Shown in pieces: positions 31,006 through 40,174 of a DNA stretch of 64,000 nt. Numbering within the stretch: the stretch's first letter is position 1; every line of letters begins with the position of its first letter. The notes under the pieces were generated by a model. It searched no databases and was not told the DNA's origin. It saw only the letters and a list, made by a program, of their open reading frames with translations. Source of the DNA: DATASD01 sp035478835 (GTDB taxonomy: Bacteria > Patescibacteriota > Saccharimonadia > Saccharimonadales > UBA4665); assembly GCA_035478835.1 (NCBI GenBank), contig DATIJH010000003.1, positions 1 through 64,000 of the forward strand. The letters run 5' to 3'. The position numbers and the translations under genes are program-made.

Positions 31006-32097
31006 ATGAAAATAATCGTGACCGCTGGTGGACAGGGTACTAAACTATGGCCCTACTCCCGCCAGGACAAACCTAAACAGTTCCAGCCGATTATCGGCGA
31101 TACGTCGTCATATCAGCAAACTATCCAAACGTTGCTGCAAAAGTTCGCGCCCGAAGACATTTTCATATCAACTAAGCGTAAATTTATTAAATTTGTTTCC
31201 GAGCAGTCGCCCGAGATTCCGCTGCGCAACTACATTGTGGAGCCGGACGCCGCCAAAGACACCGGCCCGGGCCACGGCCTGGCGTTCTTGCGCCTCAGCA
31301 TGCTGCATCCGGATGAGCCGTTCTTTTTGATTCAGGCAGACTGTATTCGCCAACCCGGCGAAGCCTTCTTGCAAATGATCGAAGACGCCGGCAACATTGT
31401 AGCCGAAGAAAAAAAGCTGCTGACCGGCGGCATCAAGGCAACCGAACCGAACGTGGGCGTCGATTATCTGCAGCTTGGCGAGCACATCAAAAACAAAGGC
31501 AATCAGGAGCTGTACGAAATCGCCAACTTCCTTGGCCGGCGCAAAACGTACCGCGAAACCAAAGAGCTGGTCGAAAGTTTTAGCGTCGTCACGCACAGCA
31601 ATCACTACTGCTGGTACCCCGGGCTGATGCTCGACGCATACAAGCAGTACCGGCCGGACTGGCACGAAGCGCTCATGAGAATGCGCGACGCCTTTGACAA
31701 ACCGGGCGAGGACGCCGCCATCACCGCCGTTTACGAAACCATGGAAAAGGGCTCGACCGAAGAAGTCACCCGGGGCGTCATGGAAGCAAAGCAAAGTGCT
31801 GTCATTTTACTGCCGTTTAAGTGGACCGACATCGGTACCTGGGGCTCGGTGTACGAGTTCTTTGCGGACGGCGAAGGCCTCGAGAATTACCAGGACGGCA
31901 ACGTTATAACTGTCGAAACGCATGGCTCACTCATTAAAACCAGCAATAAACACAAGCTGGTGGCGGTAGCTGGCGTAGACGACCTCGTCATTGTAGACAC
32001 CGACGATGCCCTGCTCGTCATTCCCAAACACAAGATCGAGCAGATCAAAGACATCCAGGCGGCGCTCGCCGAATCCGGCAACCAGCGATATTTGTAA
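31006..32097 (+). CDS. manC: Mannose-1-phosphate guanylyltransferase
   Basis: Makes GDP-mannose from mannose-1-phosphate and GTP for glycan synthesis. The 363-residue protein begins with the nucleotidyltransferase signature GGQGTKLWPYSRQDKPKQF (8-26; consensus GGxGTRLWPLSR-PKQF) and ends with a short left-handed-helix-like region (ETHGSLIKTSNKHKLVAVAG). There is no phosphomannose isomerase fusion. The open frame extends to 30922 inside the previous gene, but the TATAAT element and the homology place the start at 31006. Together with the phosphomannomutase at 35311 it forms the GDP-mannose branch. Confidence 0.9.
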   Translation: MKIIVTAGGQGTKLWPYSRQDKPKQFQPIIGDTSSYQQTIQTLLQKFAPEDIFISTKRKFIKFVSEQSPEIPLRNYIVEPDAAKDTGPGHGLAFLRLSMLHPDEPFFLIQADCIRQPGEAFLQMIEDAGNIVAEEKKLLTGGIKATEPNVGVDYLQLGEHIKNKGNQELYEIANFLGRRKTYRETKELVESFSVVTHSNHYCWYPGLMLDAYKQYRPDWHEALMRMRDAFDKPGEDAAITAVYETMEKGSTEEVTRGVMEAKQSAVILLPFKWTDIGTWGSVYEFFADGEGLENYQDGNVITVETHGSLIKTSNKHKLVAVAGVDDLVIVDTDDALLVIPKHKIEQIKDIQAALAESGNQRYL

Positions 32098-32101
32098 ATG
32101 C

Positions 32102-35100
32102 CTACTCGTCCTGTTGTACCGCAATCTTTTGCACTAATATAGTAATTTTAACTTGAAGTTCTTCGGGCGTCCGCACGCCATAATATCCGCACACTCGTTC
32201 CTCATCCCATTCGTCGCGCATATTTTCCGGGATCATCCACGGCAAGTCATATGCGACCGCAACAGCAGCTTTCTCGGCATCACTCGCCGATCGAAACAAG
32301 GAGGCGATCTGGTTTTGGTGCGAACTTTCTTCGGGCAACAAAATACTTTCTATTGTTTCACTTCCCGGGATAGATTCGTGCCAGGAACGGACCGAGCCGT
32401 CAGACCATCTTGAATCTTCGTCTAATCGCAAGGTGTTCTTTATAATCGCCCGGCGAGCCTGTCTTAATGAGATTTCAGCCTGTGTCATATCCCAAACCAC
32501 TGCTTCATCAATCATCCATCTTTCAATGTATTCGTCGTCCTCGTATCTTTCGCACAATGCGCGGTACCTCTGAACACCGTTTAGTGGATCCTTGACGTAC
32601 GTGGCAATGAGGCGACGAAGAACTTCCGATGTAATATCAGCAACATCTATCTTAGAATTTACATCATCCCAGCGCTCGATATAGGCTTTGATCCATGCTT
32701 CAGGTTTTGGATGATTCACCGCCCGCTTGATAATCTCATCGTCCACAGCGAGATGTGTGCCTCTATATTCTGCGGTAAGTTCCTCATAATCCTGCAAGCG
32801 GCCATCCAGCGCCTCAGTAAGTCGTCTGCCAGATTTGGACAAGGCCACCCTTTTCACGGTCGCAATACCAAGCTTCTGCTTATAATGAGACGGCACTCCT
32901 CCTACGTCCGCGAGCCATCGTTTTATAGAGGCAGCCGGATCTGAGGCGCGCGTCGTGAAACAAAATCGATTTAATGCTAGACGACCTACATGAACATTGG
33001 TTGCAAACTTCCGAGCCGTATACTCATAGGTTTGCAGAAGACCCTCTATCTTGCTCGGTTCCAACAGATAACTTAGGCAGGCTGATCGGCAATACCCTGG
33101 CGCCACACCGAGTACTCGAAAACGAGGCGTCATCTCCGCTACAAGGGCTTGGTATTGCCGGAGCGCGAACAGTGGCTGGCTGCGGCGCTCCGTATACTGC
33201 AATAACTTTTTCAAGCTATTGCGAGTCAGCCGCCCCACTGATCCATCCTGACGCATAAATTGATCGCAGTATGTAGCGCTAAAACTCAATGCCGCACGGT
33301 ATGGTTGAGAAAAACCAAACGTCTTCATTTTTTCAAGATCCGCAAGGTAGGCTCGCGCGGCTTCGAGTAGTCGCGCCTCTCGCCATTCTTTACTTCTGTT
33401 CCATAACTCTGGCGCGGCCCGCTTTAAACCGTCGACGAGCTGTATAATGCCCCGTCTTCTGTGATCTTCTTCTATTAACACACCCTCTGCTACCAGTGAT
33501 TCTATAAGAACTTCGGCGGCATCCTGAACGAACGTCCACCGCTCAGCCACCTCATTCCCTGCATGCCTAGTGCTATTGTCTCGCCTCCAGTGCCGTACCA
33601 TATATAGCAAGGCTTGGGGTTCGGCGTCGGATTTAGTCCGTAACTTCTTGGGTAAGCGTACGTATGGCAGCAACTCATCAACGTATCGCTCAAGATCTGG
33701 GGTACCAAAAGCTGCTTGGAGTTTTTCTCGGTCAACCTCGCGACCGAGCACTAGACGGTCGAGCTTGAACGCTGCTAAAATTGCCTCCCGTTCTTCTTGG
33801 CGTAAAGCGTCAAGGCCTTCGCCAAAATATAAACTCTCTTGCAGACCATCGCCGGCAACAAGGTAGCCACGGCCCAAAAAAAGATCCGTATAACGAGCAG
33901 CATTTTTGATGGTTTCTAAGTCGTAAAGTTCGATGAGCCGTTTACGCATCCACGGCTTTACATGCGGCAATTCGACTCCCAACTCATATTTATTTAATGC
34001 GGCCTGTTTAGCCATACGTTCTAGGGTTTCATCTGTAGGCTCCTCAGAAAGTCCCGCGACTGCGCGTAACTGCACGCGACCGCTGGCGTTGGCGACCATC
34101 GCTCGCCGTCCTTCGAGCCTTTGCAAGTACAGCTCAGCAGCAGCCATAGCATTCTTCGGGTTATGGGAAGCGAGGCGCTCGAGTTCCGAGGTTGTAAAGT
34201 AAGGATACTCTCCATATCGCTCGCGCAATTCCGCCATATTTTTATAAAATAGTTCAAGGGCAGATCCGATATCGCTGTGATAGCGCTGCACCAGACGAAC
34301 TAGCACCGCTGTACTTACCTCAGGATTATCCCGGCGGAGTGCATCTACCTGACGGGTGAGTTTCTCTACAAGCGAGCGAGGATCCCAAACATTTTTACGG
34401 AAAATGTCGCGTAAGACTCCGACTGAGAGGGGACCATCCTGCTGGACGAACCGCCGCAACATGGCAGTATAGAATGCTGGTTTATGGGACCGGAGGAGCA
34501 GGGCTGGATCTTTAAATCCGGCGTCCGAAATGGCCAGGAAGTCATCTGTTACCACCTCGTGAACTCCTATTGCATCCTGCAATTCCTCCTCTTTCAAATC
34601 AGGATACCACCTGCCGTCCTGACCTGGCTTTAGGCCAAAGGCACGATATTTTAGGATAGCAGAGGCGGTAAATGCGGTAATCTTTTGCGCATCGTCTGGC
34701 GGTATGGCGAGCTCACGAGCCCGGGGCGTCAACACATCATCCAAGTGTGCGGAAAGCTCTTCATATAAATACGGACGCTTGCCCTTGGGGATACTTAACT
34801 GGTTAGTTCGGAACGCTTGTCGAATAATTTCGAGCTTGTGTCGTGGTTCTTCGGGTACTTTTGAGAGATCGAATATAAACCTGGTGTCGCCAAGAATATG
34901 GGAAGGACGCCGCTGTTTTGTAGGTTGAGCTACCTCTGCAGCGACAACGACGCTACCGGTGGCTTGCCCCTTAATTTCCGTAACAATCTCCTGACGCTGC
35001 TCGGTGCAGTGTGGGAGCTGTACGCACGACTGGCATGCCGCCTTTGCAACTTCGAGCAGTTCAGGCTTGGGTTCACGGCTTTGGTCGAGCTCTAAAAACA

Positions 35101-35218
35101 CAGGGGCAGCCGGCCCCATCGTACATTCGCCTGGGATAAAGTCACGAATCATCCTATCTTGTATATCGTATCGTGACATATTTGAAAACCCTGTTTTGCC
35201 CCGGTCTTTGATTGACAT
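32102..35218 (-). CDS. WhiB-like cysteine domain fused to a large unknown region
   Basis: A 1038-residue protein. Residues 32-71 carry C-x29-C-x2-C-x5-C (Cys32, 62, 65, 71) in the setting EVAKAACQSCVQLPHCTEQ, the exact spacing of the 4Fe-4S cluster of WhiB/Wbl regulators, followed by a G-containing stretch. The remaining 950 residues are helical and unrecognised; the last 100 (ESILLPEESSHQNQIASLF, then RVCGYYGVRTPEELQVKI) loosely recall sigma-factor region 4, which is speculative. Met14 (35179) is an alternative start. By eye its codon use is less GC-rich than that of the flanking sugar genes, and it splits the manC-manB pair, suggesting insertion. Confidence 0.75.
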   Translation of the reverse strand: MSIKDRGKTGFSNMSRYDIQDRMIRDFIPGECTMGPAAPVFLELDQSREPKPELLEVAKAACQSCVQLPHCTEQRQEIVTEIKGQATGSVVVAAEVAQPTKQRRPSHILGDTRFIFDLSKVPEEPRHKLEIIRQAFRTNQLSIPKGKRPYLYEELSAHLDDVLTPRARELAIPPDDAQKITAFTASAILKYRAFGLKPGQDGRWYPDLKEEELQDAIGVHEVVTDDFLAISDAGFKDPALLLRSHKPAFYTAMLRRFVQQDGPLSVGVLRDIFRKNVWDPRSLVEKLTRQVDALRRDNPEVSTAVLVRLVQRYHSDIGSALELFYKNMAELRERYGEYPYFTTSELERLASHNPKNAMAAAELYLQRLEGRRAMVANASGRVQLRAVAGLSEEPTDETLERMAKQAALNKYELGVELPHVKPWMRKRLIELYDLETIKNAARYTDLFLGRGYLVAGDGLQESLYFGEGLDALRQEEREAILAAFKLDRLVLGREVDREKLQAAFGTPDLERYVDELLPYVRLPKKLRTKSDAEPQALLYMVRHWRRDNSTRHAGNEVAERWTFVQDAAEVLIESLVAEGVLIEEDHRRRGIIQLVDGLKRAAPELWNRSKEWREARLLEAARAYLADLEKMKTFGFSQPYRAALSFSATYCDQFMRQDGSVGRLTRNSLKKLLQYTERRSQPLFALRQYQALVAEMTPRFRVLGVAPGYCRSACLSYLLEPSKIEGLLQTYEYTARKFATNVHVGRLALNRFCFTTRASDPAASIKRWLADVGGVPSHYKQKLGIATVKRVALSKSGRRLTEALDGRLQDYEELTAEYRGTHLAVDDEIIKRAVNHPKPEAWIKAYIERWDDVNSKIDVADITSEVLRRLIATYVKDPLNGVQRYRALCERYEDDEYIERWMIDEAVVWDMTQAEISLRQARRAIIKNTLRLDEDSRWSDGSVRSWHESIPGSETIESILLPEESSHQNQIASLFRSASDAEKAAVAVAYDLPWMIPENMRDEWDEERVCGYYGVRTPEELQVKITILVQKIAVQQDE

Positions 35219-35310
35219 TCGGCGTAACGGGCGGTACTGTGTGTGCAGCTAGGCCGCCTAGCATGGCGGGTTAGTTGAGATGCATAAACGTAAGCAAAGG
35301 AGTAATCCCC

Positions 35311-36660
35311 GTGGATGCAATCAACACCATTTTTAAAGCGTACGACGTGCGTGGCAAGGTCGGCAGCGAGCTGACCGCTGATATTGCCAGGCGTATTGGC
35401 CAGGCATTTGCTGATTGGCTGCCAACAGAGGGCGCCGTGGCTGTGGGCCGCGATATGCGCCCGGACTCGGCTGAGCTCGCCGCCGCTGCAATTGTAGGCT
35501 TGCGCGCCCAAGGCCGCGACGTCATCGATATCGGCCAGGTCACCAGCGACATGATCTACTTTGCCGTCGGACACTACAAGCTTGCCGGCGGCATGATGAT
35601 CACCGCCAGTCACAACCCTGGCGAGTACAACGGCATCAAGTTTTGCCGCGAAGAAGCCCGGCCTTTAGGCCAAGAAACCGGCTTATTCGAGATACGCGAC
35701 CGCGTCGCAGCCAACGATTTTAAGCCGGCCGCGACAGCGCAAGGCGGCTTCACCACGCAAGACATCGTAGAGGACTGGATCACCCATGCGCTCTCGTTCA
35801 TCGACACGGCAAAATTAAAACCGCTCAAAATCGCGGTCGACGCCGGCAACGGCATGGCCGGCAAAATTTTCCCCGAGCTCGAGCCCTACGTACCGTGGGA
35901 CGTCACCGAAATGTACTTTGAGCTCGACGGCACCTTCCCGAATCACGAAGCCAACCCGCTCAAGTTCGAGACGCTTGCCGATCTCACCGCCATGATCAAA
36001 AAGCACAAACTGGACGGCGGCATTGCCTTTGACGGCGACGGCGACCGGGCACTTTTGGTGGATGAAACCGGCACTGTGGTGTCCGGCGGCGTCATGACGT
36101 CCATCATTGCCGACTACTTTTTGGGACGATTCCCCGGCTCGCACATCCTGTACGATTTGCGCAGCAGCCACGCCGTGCCCGAGCTCATCAGCAAAAAAGG
36201 CGGACACGCAGTGCGTACGCGTGTTGGCCACTCGTTCATTAAGCAGATCATGCGCGAAAAAGACGCGCCGTTCGGCGGCGAAGTCTCCGGCCACTTTTAC
36301 TTCCGCGACAACTGGTTTGCCGACTCCGGCCTGATTGCCGCAGTCATTGGCCTCTACGTTGCCAGCCTCACCGGAAAACCGCTGTCGCAACTGCGCAAAC
36401 TACACGACAAATATCCAAGCATCGAGGAAACCAACTTCGAAGTCGCCGACAAAGCGGCCGTGTTTGACCGATTAAAGCGCGAATACCATGCACACGAGCA
36501 AGACGAACTCGATGGCTTGACCGTGGAGCTTGGCAACGGCATGTGGTTTAACGTTCGCCCGAGCAACACCGAGCCCGTCATCCGCCTGAACGCCGAAGCC
36601 CGGAGCCAAGGCGCGCTCGACCAGCTCGTCACCAAATTAACCAAGCTAATAACCGCGTAG
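35311..36660 (+). CDS. manB: Phosphomannomutase/phosphoglucomutase
   Basis: Interconverts hexose-6- and hexose-1-phosphates (Man or Glc) for nucleotide-sugar synthesis. The alpha-D-phosphohexomutase domains are complete in 449 residues: active-site Ser in MITASHNPGEYNG, metal loop FDGDGDRAL, sugar-binding GGEVSGHFYF, and phosphate-binding RPSNTEPVIRL. I chose the GTG at 35311 because AAAGGAG lies 8 nt upstream and IFKAYDVRG starts the family homology soon after. It heads a plus-strand run through galE and the rfb genes with gaps of 1-10 nt. Confidence 0.92.
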   Translation: MDAINTIFKAYDVRGKVGSELTADIARRIGQAFADWLPTEGAVAVGRDMRPDSAELAAAAIVGLRAQGRDVIDIGQVTSDMIYFAVGHYKLAGGMMITASHNPGEYNGIKFCREEARPLGQETGLFEIRDRVAANDFKPAATAQGGFTTQDIVEDWITHALSFIDTAKLKPLKIAVDAGNGMAGKIFPELEPYVPWDVTEMYFELDGTFPNHEANPLKFETLADLTAMIKKHKLDGGIAFDGDGDRALLVDETGTVVSGGVMTSIIADYFLGRFPGSHILYDLRSSHAVPELISKKGGHAVRTRVGHSFIKQIMREKDAPFGGEVSGHFYFRDNWFADSGLIAAVIGLYVASLTGKPLSQLRKLHDKYPSIEETNFEVADKAAVFDRLKREYHAHEQDELDGLTVELGNGMWFNVRPSNTEPVIRLNAEARSQGALDQLVTKLTKLITA

Positions 36661-36669
36661 GGTATACCG

Positions 36670-37716
36670 ATGAAAGTTCTTGTTACAGGTGGCGCCGGGT
36701 ACATTGGCAGTCACACGTTGGTCGAGCTCGCGGCCGCCGGACATCAGGCAGTTGTTGTCGACAACTTAGTAAACAGCGATGCCGAGGCGCTCCGCCGCGT
36801 CGAGGAAATCACTGGCCAGCAGTTTCCGTTTTACCAAATAGATTGCGCCGACAAACAGGCGCTCGCCAAAGTTTTTGCCGAACACGCTATTGGCGCCGTC
36901 ATCCATTTTGCCGGCTTAAAATCCGTGGGCGAATCGGTGAACGACCCGCTCGGATACTACCGCACCAATCTGGATTCCACGCTCAGTTTGTGCGAAGCCA
37001 TGCAGGACGCCGGGGTGCATCGCTTACTGTTTAGCTCCTCCGCCACCGTGTACGGCACACCCGAAAGCTTGCCTTTGACCGAAGAAAGTACCGTCGGCCA
37101 AAACATCACCAATCCGTATGGCGAAACCAAGTACGTGATCGAACGGCTGCTGCAATACCTCGCCAAAAGCGATCCAACGTGGCGCATCACGCTGCTGCGC
37201 TACTTTAACCCGATCGGCGCACATCAAAGCGGCCGCATCGGCGAAGATCCGGGCGGCGTGCCAAATAATCTCATGCCGTACGTCGCTCAAGTTGCCGTTG
37301 GCCGACGCGAAGCCGTGCAAGTTTTCGGCAATGACTACGACACACCTGACGGCACTGGCGTGCGCGATTACATCCATGTGGTGGACCTGGCGAAAGGTCA
37401 CGTCGCCGCGATTGAGCAGGGCGACAAGCCGGGTGTTGCCGCATACAACCTCGGCACCGGCAAGGGTACGAGCGTACTCGAACTCATCCATGCATTTGAA
37501 AAGGCTTGCGGCAAGCCCATTCCGTACAACGTCGTTGCCCGGCGACCCGGCGACCTCGCCAGCGTCTATGCCGACGTTTCCAAAGCCAAACGCGAACTAC
37601 ACTGGCAAGCCACGAAAACCATCGAAGATGCCTGCGCCGACAGCTGGCGCTGGCAACAGCAAAATCCGACCGGTTACAACCAACCCGCAACCGCTAATCA
37701 AGAAAGGAACTCATAA
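36670..37716 (+). CDS. galE: UDP-glucose 4-epimerase
   Basis: Extended short-chain dehydrogenase interconverting UDP-Glc and UDP-Gal (or GlcNAc/GalNAc). 348 residues, NAD-binding GGAGYIGSHT (7-16), catalytic Y-x3-K as NPYGETKYVIE, and the family blocks HFAGLKSVGES, LLRYFNPIGAH and GTGVRDYIHVVDLAKGH. It starts 10 nt after manB and ends 2 nt before rfbB, so it is in the middle of one operon. It supplies galactose-type donors. Confidence 0.93.
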   Translation: MKVLVTGGAGYIGSHTLVELAAAGHQAVVVDNLVNSDAEALRRVEEITGQQFPFYQIDCADKQALAKVFAEHAIGAVIHFAGLKSVGESVNDPLGYYRTNLDSTLSLCEAMQDAGVHRLLFSSSATVYGTPESLPLTEESTVGQNITNPYGETKYVIERLLQYLAKSDPTWRITLLRYFNPIGAHQSGRIGEDPGGVPNNLMPYVAQVAVGRREAVQVFGNDYDTPDGTGVRDYIHVVDLAKGHVAAIEQGDKPGVAAYNLGTGKGTSVLELIHAFEKACGKPIPYNVVARRPGDLASVYADVSKAKRELHWQATKTIEDACADSWRWQQQNPTGYNQPATANQERNS

Positions 37717-37717
37717 T

Positions 37718-38737
37718 ATGAAAATGCTCATCACCGGTGGCGCCGGATTCATTGGCTCCAACTATGTGCACCTCGTGCGCGAAACTCACCCCGACTACCA
37801 GATTGTGGTTGTCGATAAACTCAACCAGCAAGGCAACAAGGCAAACTTGGATGGCGTCATAAATGACATCGAATTCCACGAATTCGACCTCATCGAAGAG
37901 GACAAGCTGCGCCCGATTTTTGAGCAAGGCATCGATTATGTCGTGCACTTTGCCGCCGAAACCAACGTTGACCGCTCCATCGAGAATCCTGATGCTTTTG
38001 TGAGCAGCAACGTGCTGGCCACCAACATTTTGCTGCGTCTGAGCCGCGATCACCACGTCAAGCGCTTTCACCACGTCTCGACCGACGAAGTTTTCGGCAG
38101 TCTGGAACTCGACACCACGGACAAATTCAACGAGGACACGCCATACGATCCGCGCAGCCCATACTCGGCAACCAAGGCGGGCAGCGACCACTTGGTGCGC
38201 TCGTACTTCCACACCTACGGTTTGGACGTAACCATTTCGAACTGCTCTAACAACTACGGCCCATACCAGGTGCCGGAAAACATCGTGCCGGTCTTTTCGC
38301 TGATGGCCATCCAAGACAAACCACTCACCATTTACGGCGACGGCAAGAGCGTGCGCGACTACTTGTTTGTGCTCGACCACTGCCGCGCCATCGACCTTAT
38401 CCTACACAACGGTAAAGCCGGCGAAACATACTGTGTTGGCGGCGGCCAAGAGCAAAACGGTATTCAGATTGCCGACGCCGTGCTCAAAATCACCGGCAAA
38501 CCGGACAGCCTCAAACGCTTTGTTACCGACCGGCCCGGCCACGATCGCCGTTATGCCATTGACTACAGCAAACTGGCGCGCGAGCTCGGCTACCAACCAA
38601 GCGTTACTTTCGAGGAAGGCCTCAAACAAACAATCGAATGGTACCAAAACCACCCCGAATGGTGGCAACCGTACATGGAAAAATTTTACGTGCCAAAATT
38701 TTTGCAGGCTGATGCCGAGCGTTTAAAGGAGGAGTAA
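37718..38737 (+). CDS. rfbB: dTDP-glucose 4,6-dehydratase
   Basis: Second enzyme of dTDP-L-rhamnose synthesis. 339 residues with the NAD-binding GGAGFIGSNYVH, HFAAETNVDRSIENP, VSTDEVFGSLE, catalytic Y-x3-K as YSATKAGSDHLV, and SNCSNNYGPYQ. The long open frame starting at 37292 is an overlap with galE; the ATG at 37718, preceded by AGAAAGGA, is the real start. It is followed by rfbC with a 1-nt gap. Confidence 0.95.
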   Translation: MKMLITGGAGFIGSNYVHLVRETHPDYQIVVVDKLNQQGNKANLDGVINDIEFHEFDLIEEDKLRPIFEQGIDYVVHFAAETNVDRSIENPDAFVSSNVLATNILLRLSRDHHVKRFHHVSTDEVFGSLELDTTDKFNEDTPYDPRSPYSATKAGSDHLVRSYFHTYGLDVTISNCSNNYGPYQVPENIVPVFSLMAIQDKPLTIYGDGKSVRDYLFVLDHCRAIDLILHNGKAGETYCVGGGQEQNGIQIADAVLKITGKPDSLKRFVTDRPGHDRRYAIDYSKLARELGYQPSVTFEEGLKQTIEWYQNHPEWWQPYMEKFYVPKFLQADAERLKEE

Positions 38738-38738
38738 C

Positions 38739-39305
38739 ATGGCAGTAGCAACAACCGAAATCACCGGACATCAGACCGACATTCCCGGCCTCATCTGGTT
38801 TGACGTAACCAGCGTCGGCGACGAACGGGGCTGGTTCCAGGAAAAATTCCATAAAGCCAAACTGGTCGCCGCCGGTCTGCCCGAAGACTTTACCGTCGTG
38901 CAAAACAGCCTGGCCTACAACAAGCGCGGCGTGACGCGCGGCTTCCATGCCGAGCCGTGGGACAAGTACGTCTCGGTGGTCACCGGCAAGGTTTTCGTAG
39001 CCTATGTAGATCTGCGCGAAGGCCCAACATTCGGCAAAGTCGTCACCCTCGAGGTCGATAAAAATAAAGCCGTATTTGTGCCGCGCGGCGTCGGCAACTC
39101 CTACCAATGCCTCGAAGACGACGTCTATTACCTGTATAGCGTCAACCAACACTGGAACGAAGACGCCTACAAAACCAGCCTGTTCGTCAACCTAGCCGAC
39201 CCGCAACTGAACGTGCAGTGGCCGATTCCGCTTGAGCAAGCCATCCTGTCCGAGCGCGACAAAAACCACCCCAACCTGGCCAACATTAAACCGTTCGAGG
39301 CATAA
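38739..39305 (+). CDS. rfbC: dTDP-4-dehydrorhamnose 3,5-epimerase
   Basis: Cupin-fold epimerase, third step of dTDP-L-rhamnose synthesis. The 188 residues include ERGWFQEKFHKAKL, the catalytic-His region RGVTRGFHAEPWDKYV, and VFVPRGVGNSYQCLEDD. The common bacterial RmlC motif is RGLHYQ; GFHAEPWDKY places it in a divergent RmlC-like subgroup, so a related epimerase activity is the main alternative. Position between rfbB and rfbD supports the call. GGAGG lies close upstream of the ATG. Confidence 0.85.
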   Translation: MAVATTEITGHQTDIPGLIWFDVTSVGDERGWFQEKFHKAKLVAAGLPEDFTVVQNSLAYNKRGVTRGFHAEPWDKYVSVVTGKVFVAYVDLREGPTFGKVVTLEVDKNKAVFVPRGVGNSYQCLEDDVYYLYSVNQHWNEDAYKTSLFVNLADPQLNVQWPIPLEQAILSERDKNHPNLANIKPFEA

Positions 39306-39306
39306 T

Positions 39307-40173
39307 ATGGACGCAACACGCTTTTTAATCATCGGCGCTGCTGGCCAGCTCGGTCTAGCCCTGGGTGAACGTTTTCCGGACGCCATCAAAACCGATCGCG
39401 GTGAGCTCGACATCACCGACTGGGAATCAGTCAAAAACTTTGACTGGTCGCGCGTCGACGTCATTTTGAACGCCGCCGCCTACACCAACGTTGACGGCGC
39501 CGAAACGCCCGAAGGTCGCAAAGCTGCCTGGCAAGTGAACGCCACAGCAACCGGCTACTTAGCCAAAATCGCCAGCGAGCACAACATTACACTCGTGCAC
39601 GTTTCGACCGACTATGTCTTTGACGGCACTGCTGCGCCGCATACCGAAACCGAAGCCTTTAGCCCGCTCGGCGTCTACGCGCAGAGTAAAGCCGCCGGCG
39701 ACATTGCCGCCAGTGTTGCACCCAAGTATTACGTTCTACGGACAAGCTGGGTGATTGGCGAAGGCAACAACTTTGTCCGCACCATGATCGGCCTGGCTGC
39801 CAAAAACGTCTCACCAACTGTGGTCAGCGACCAAATTGGCCGCTTAACATTTACTGTGCAGTTGGTTGACGCCGTCGAGCACCTGCTAAAAATTCAGGCC
39901 GAATACGGTACATACAACGTCAGCAACGGTGGCGATCCGGCATCTTGGGCCGACATCACCCGCACCATTTTTAGCGAACTTGGCCGCACCGATCTCACCG
40001 TAACCGACACGACCACCGCCGAGTATTTCAAGTCCAAACCCGGGGGGGCCGCACCGCGCCCACTGCAAAGTGCGCTCGACCTTAGCAAAATTCAGGCAAC
40101 CGGCTTGAGTTTAAGCGATTGGCGCACCGACCTGCACAGCTACATCATAAGCGAAACCAAGAAGGAGCAATAA
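39307..40173 (+). CDS. rfbD: dTDP-4-dehydrorhamnose reductase
   Basis: Last step of dTDP-L-rhamnose synthesis, NAD(P)H-dependent. 288 residues with FLIIGAAGQLGLALGERF, ILNAAAYTNVDGAE, LVHVSTDYVFDGTAAPH, the Y-x3-K as VYAQSKAAGD and VLRTSWVIGEGNNFV. The ATG at 39307 follows the rfbC stop by 1 nt; the longer frame from 39232 overlaps rfbC and is rejected. Confidence 0.93.
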   Translation: MDATRFLIIGAAGQLGLALGERFPDAIKTDRGELDITDWESVKNFDWSRVDVILNAAAYTNVDGAETPEGRKAAWQVNATATGYLAKIASEHNITLVHVSTDYVFDGTAAPHTETEAFSPLGVYAQSKAAGDIAASVAPKYYVLRTSWVIGEGNNFVRTMIGLAAKNVSPTVVSDQIGRLTFTVQLVDAVEHLLKIQAEYGTYNVSNGGDPASWADITRTIFSELGRTDLTVTDTTTAEYFKSKPGGAAPRPLQSALDLSKIQATGLSLSDWRTDLHSYIISETKKEQ

Positions 40174-40174
40174 T

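Noticed and set aside
35271..36390. Minus-strand frames opposite manB
   Set aside because: They are antisense shadows of a gene with unmistakable phosphohexomutase motifs.
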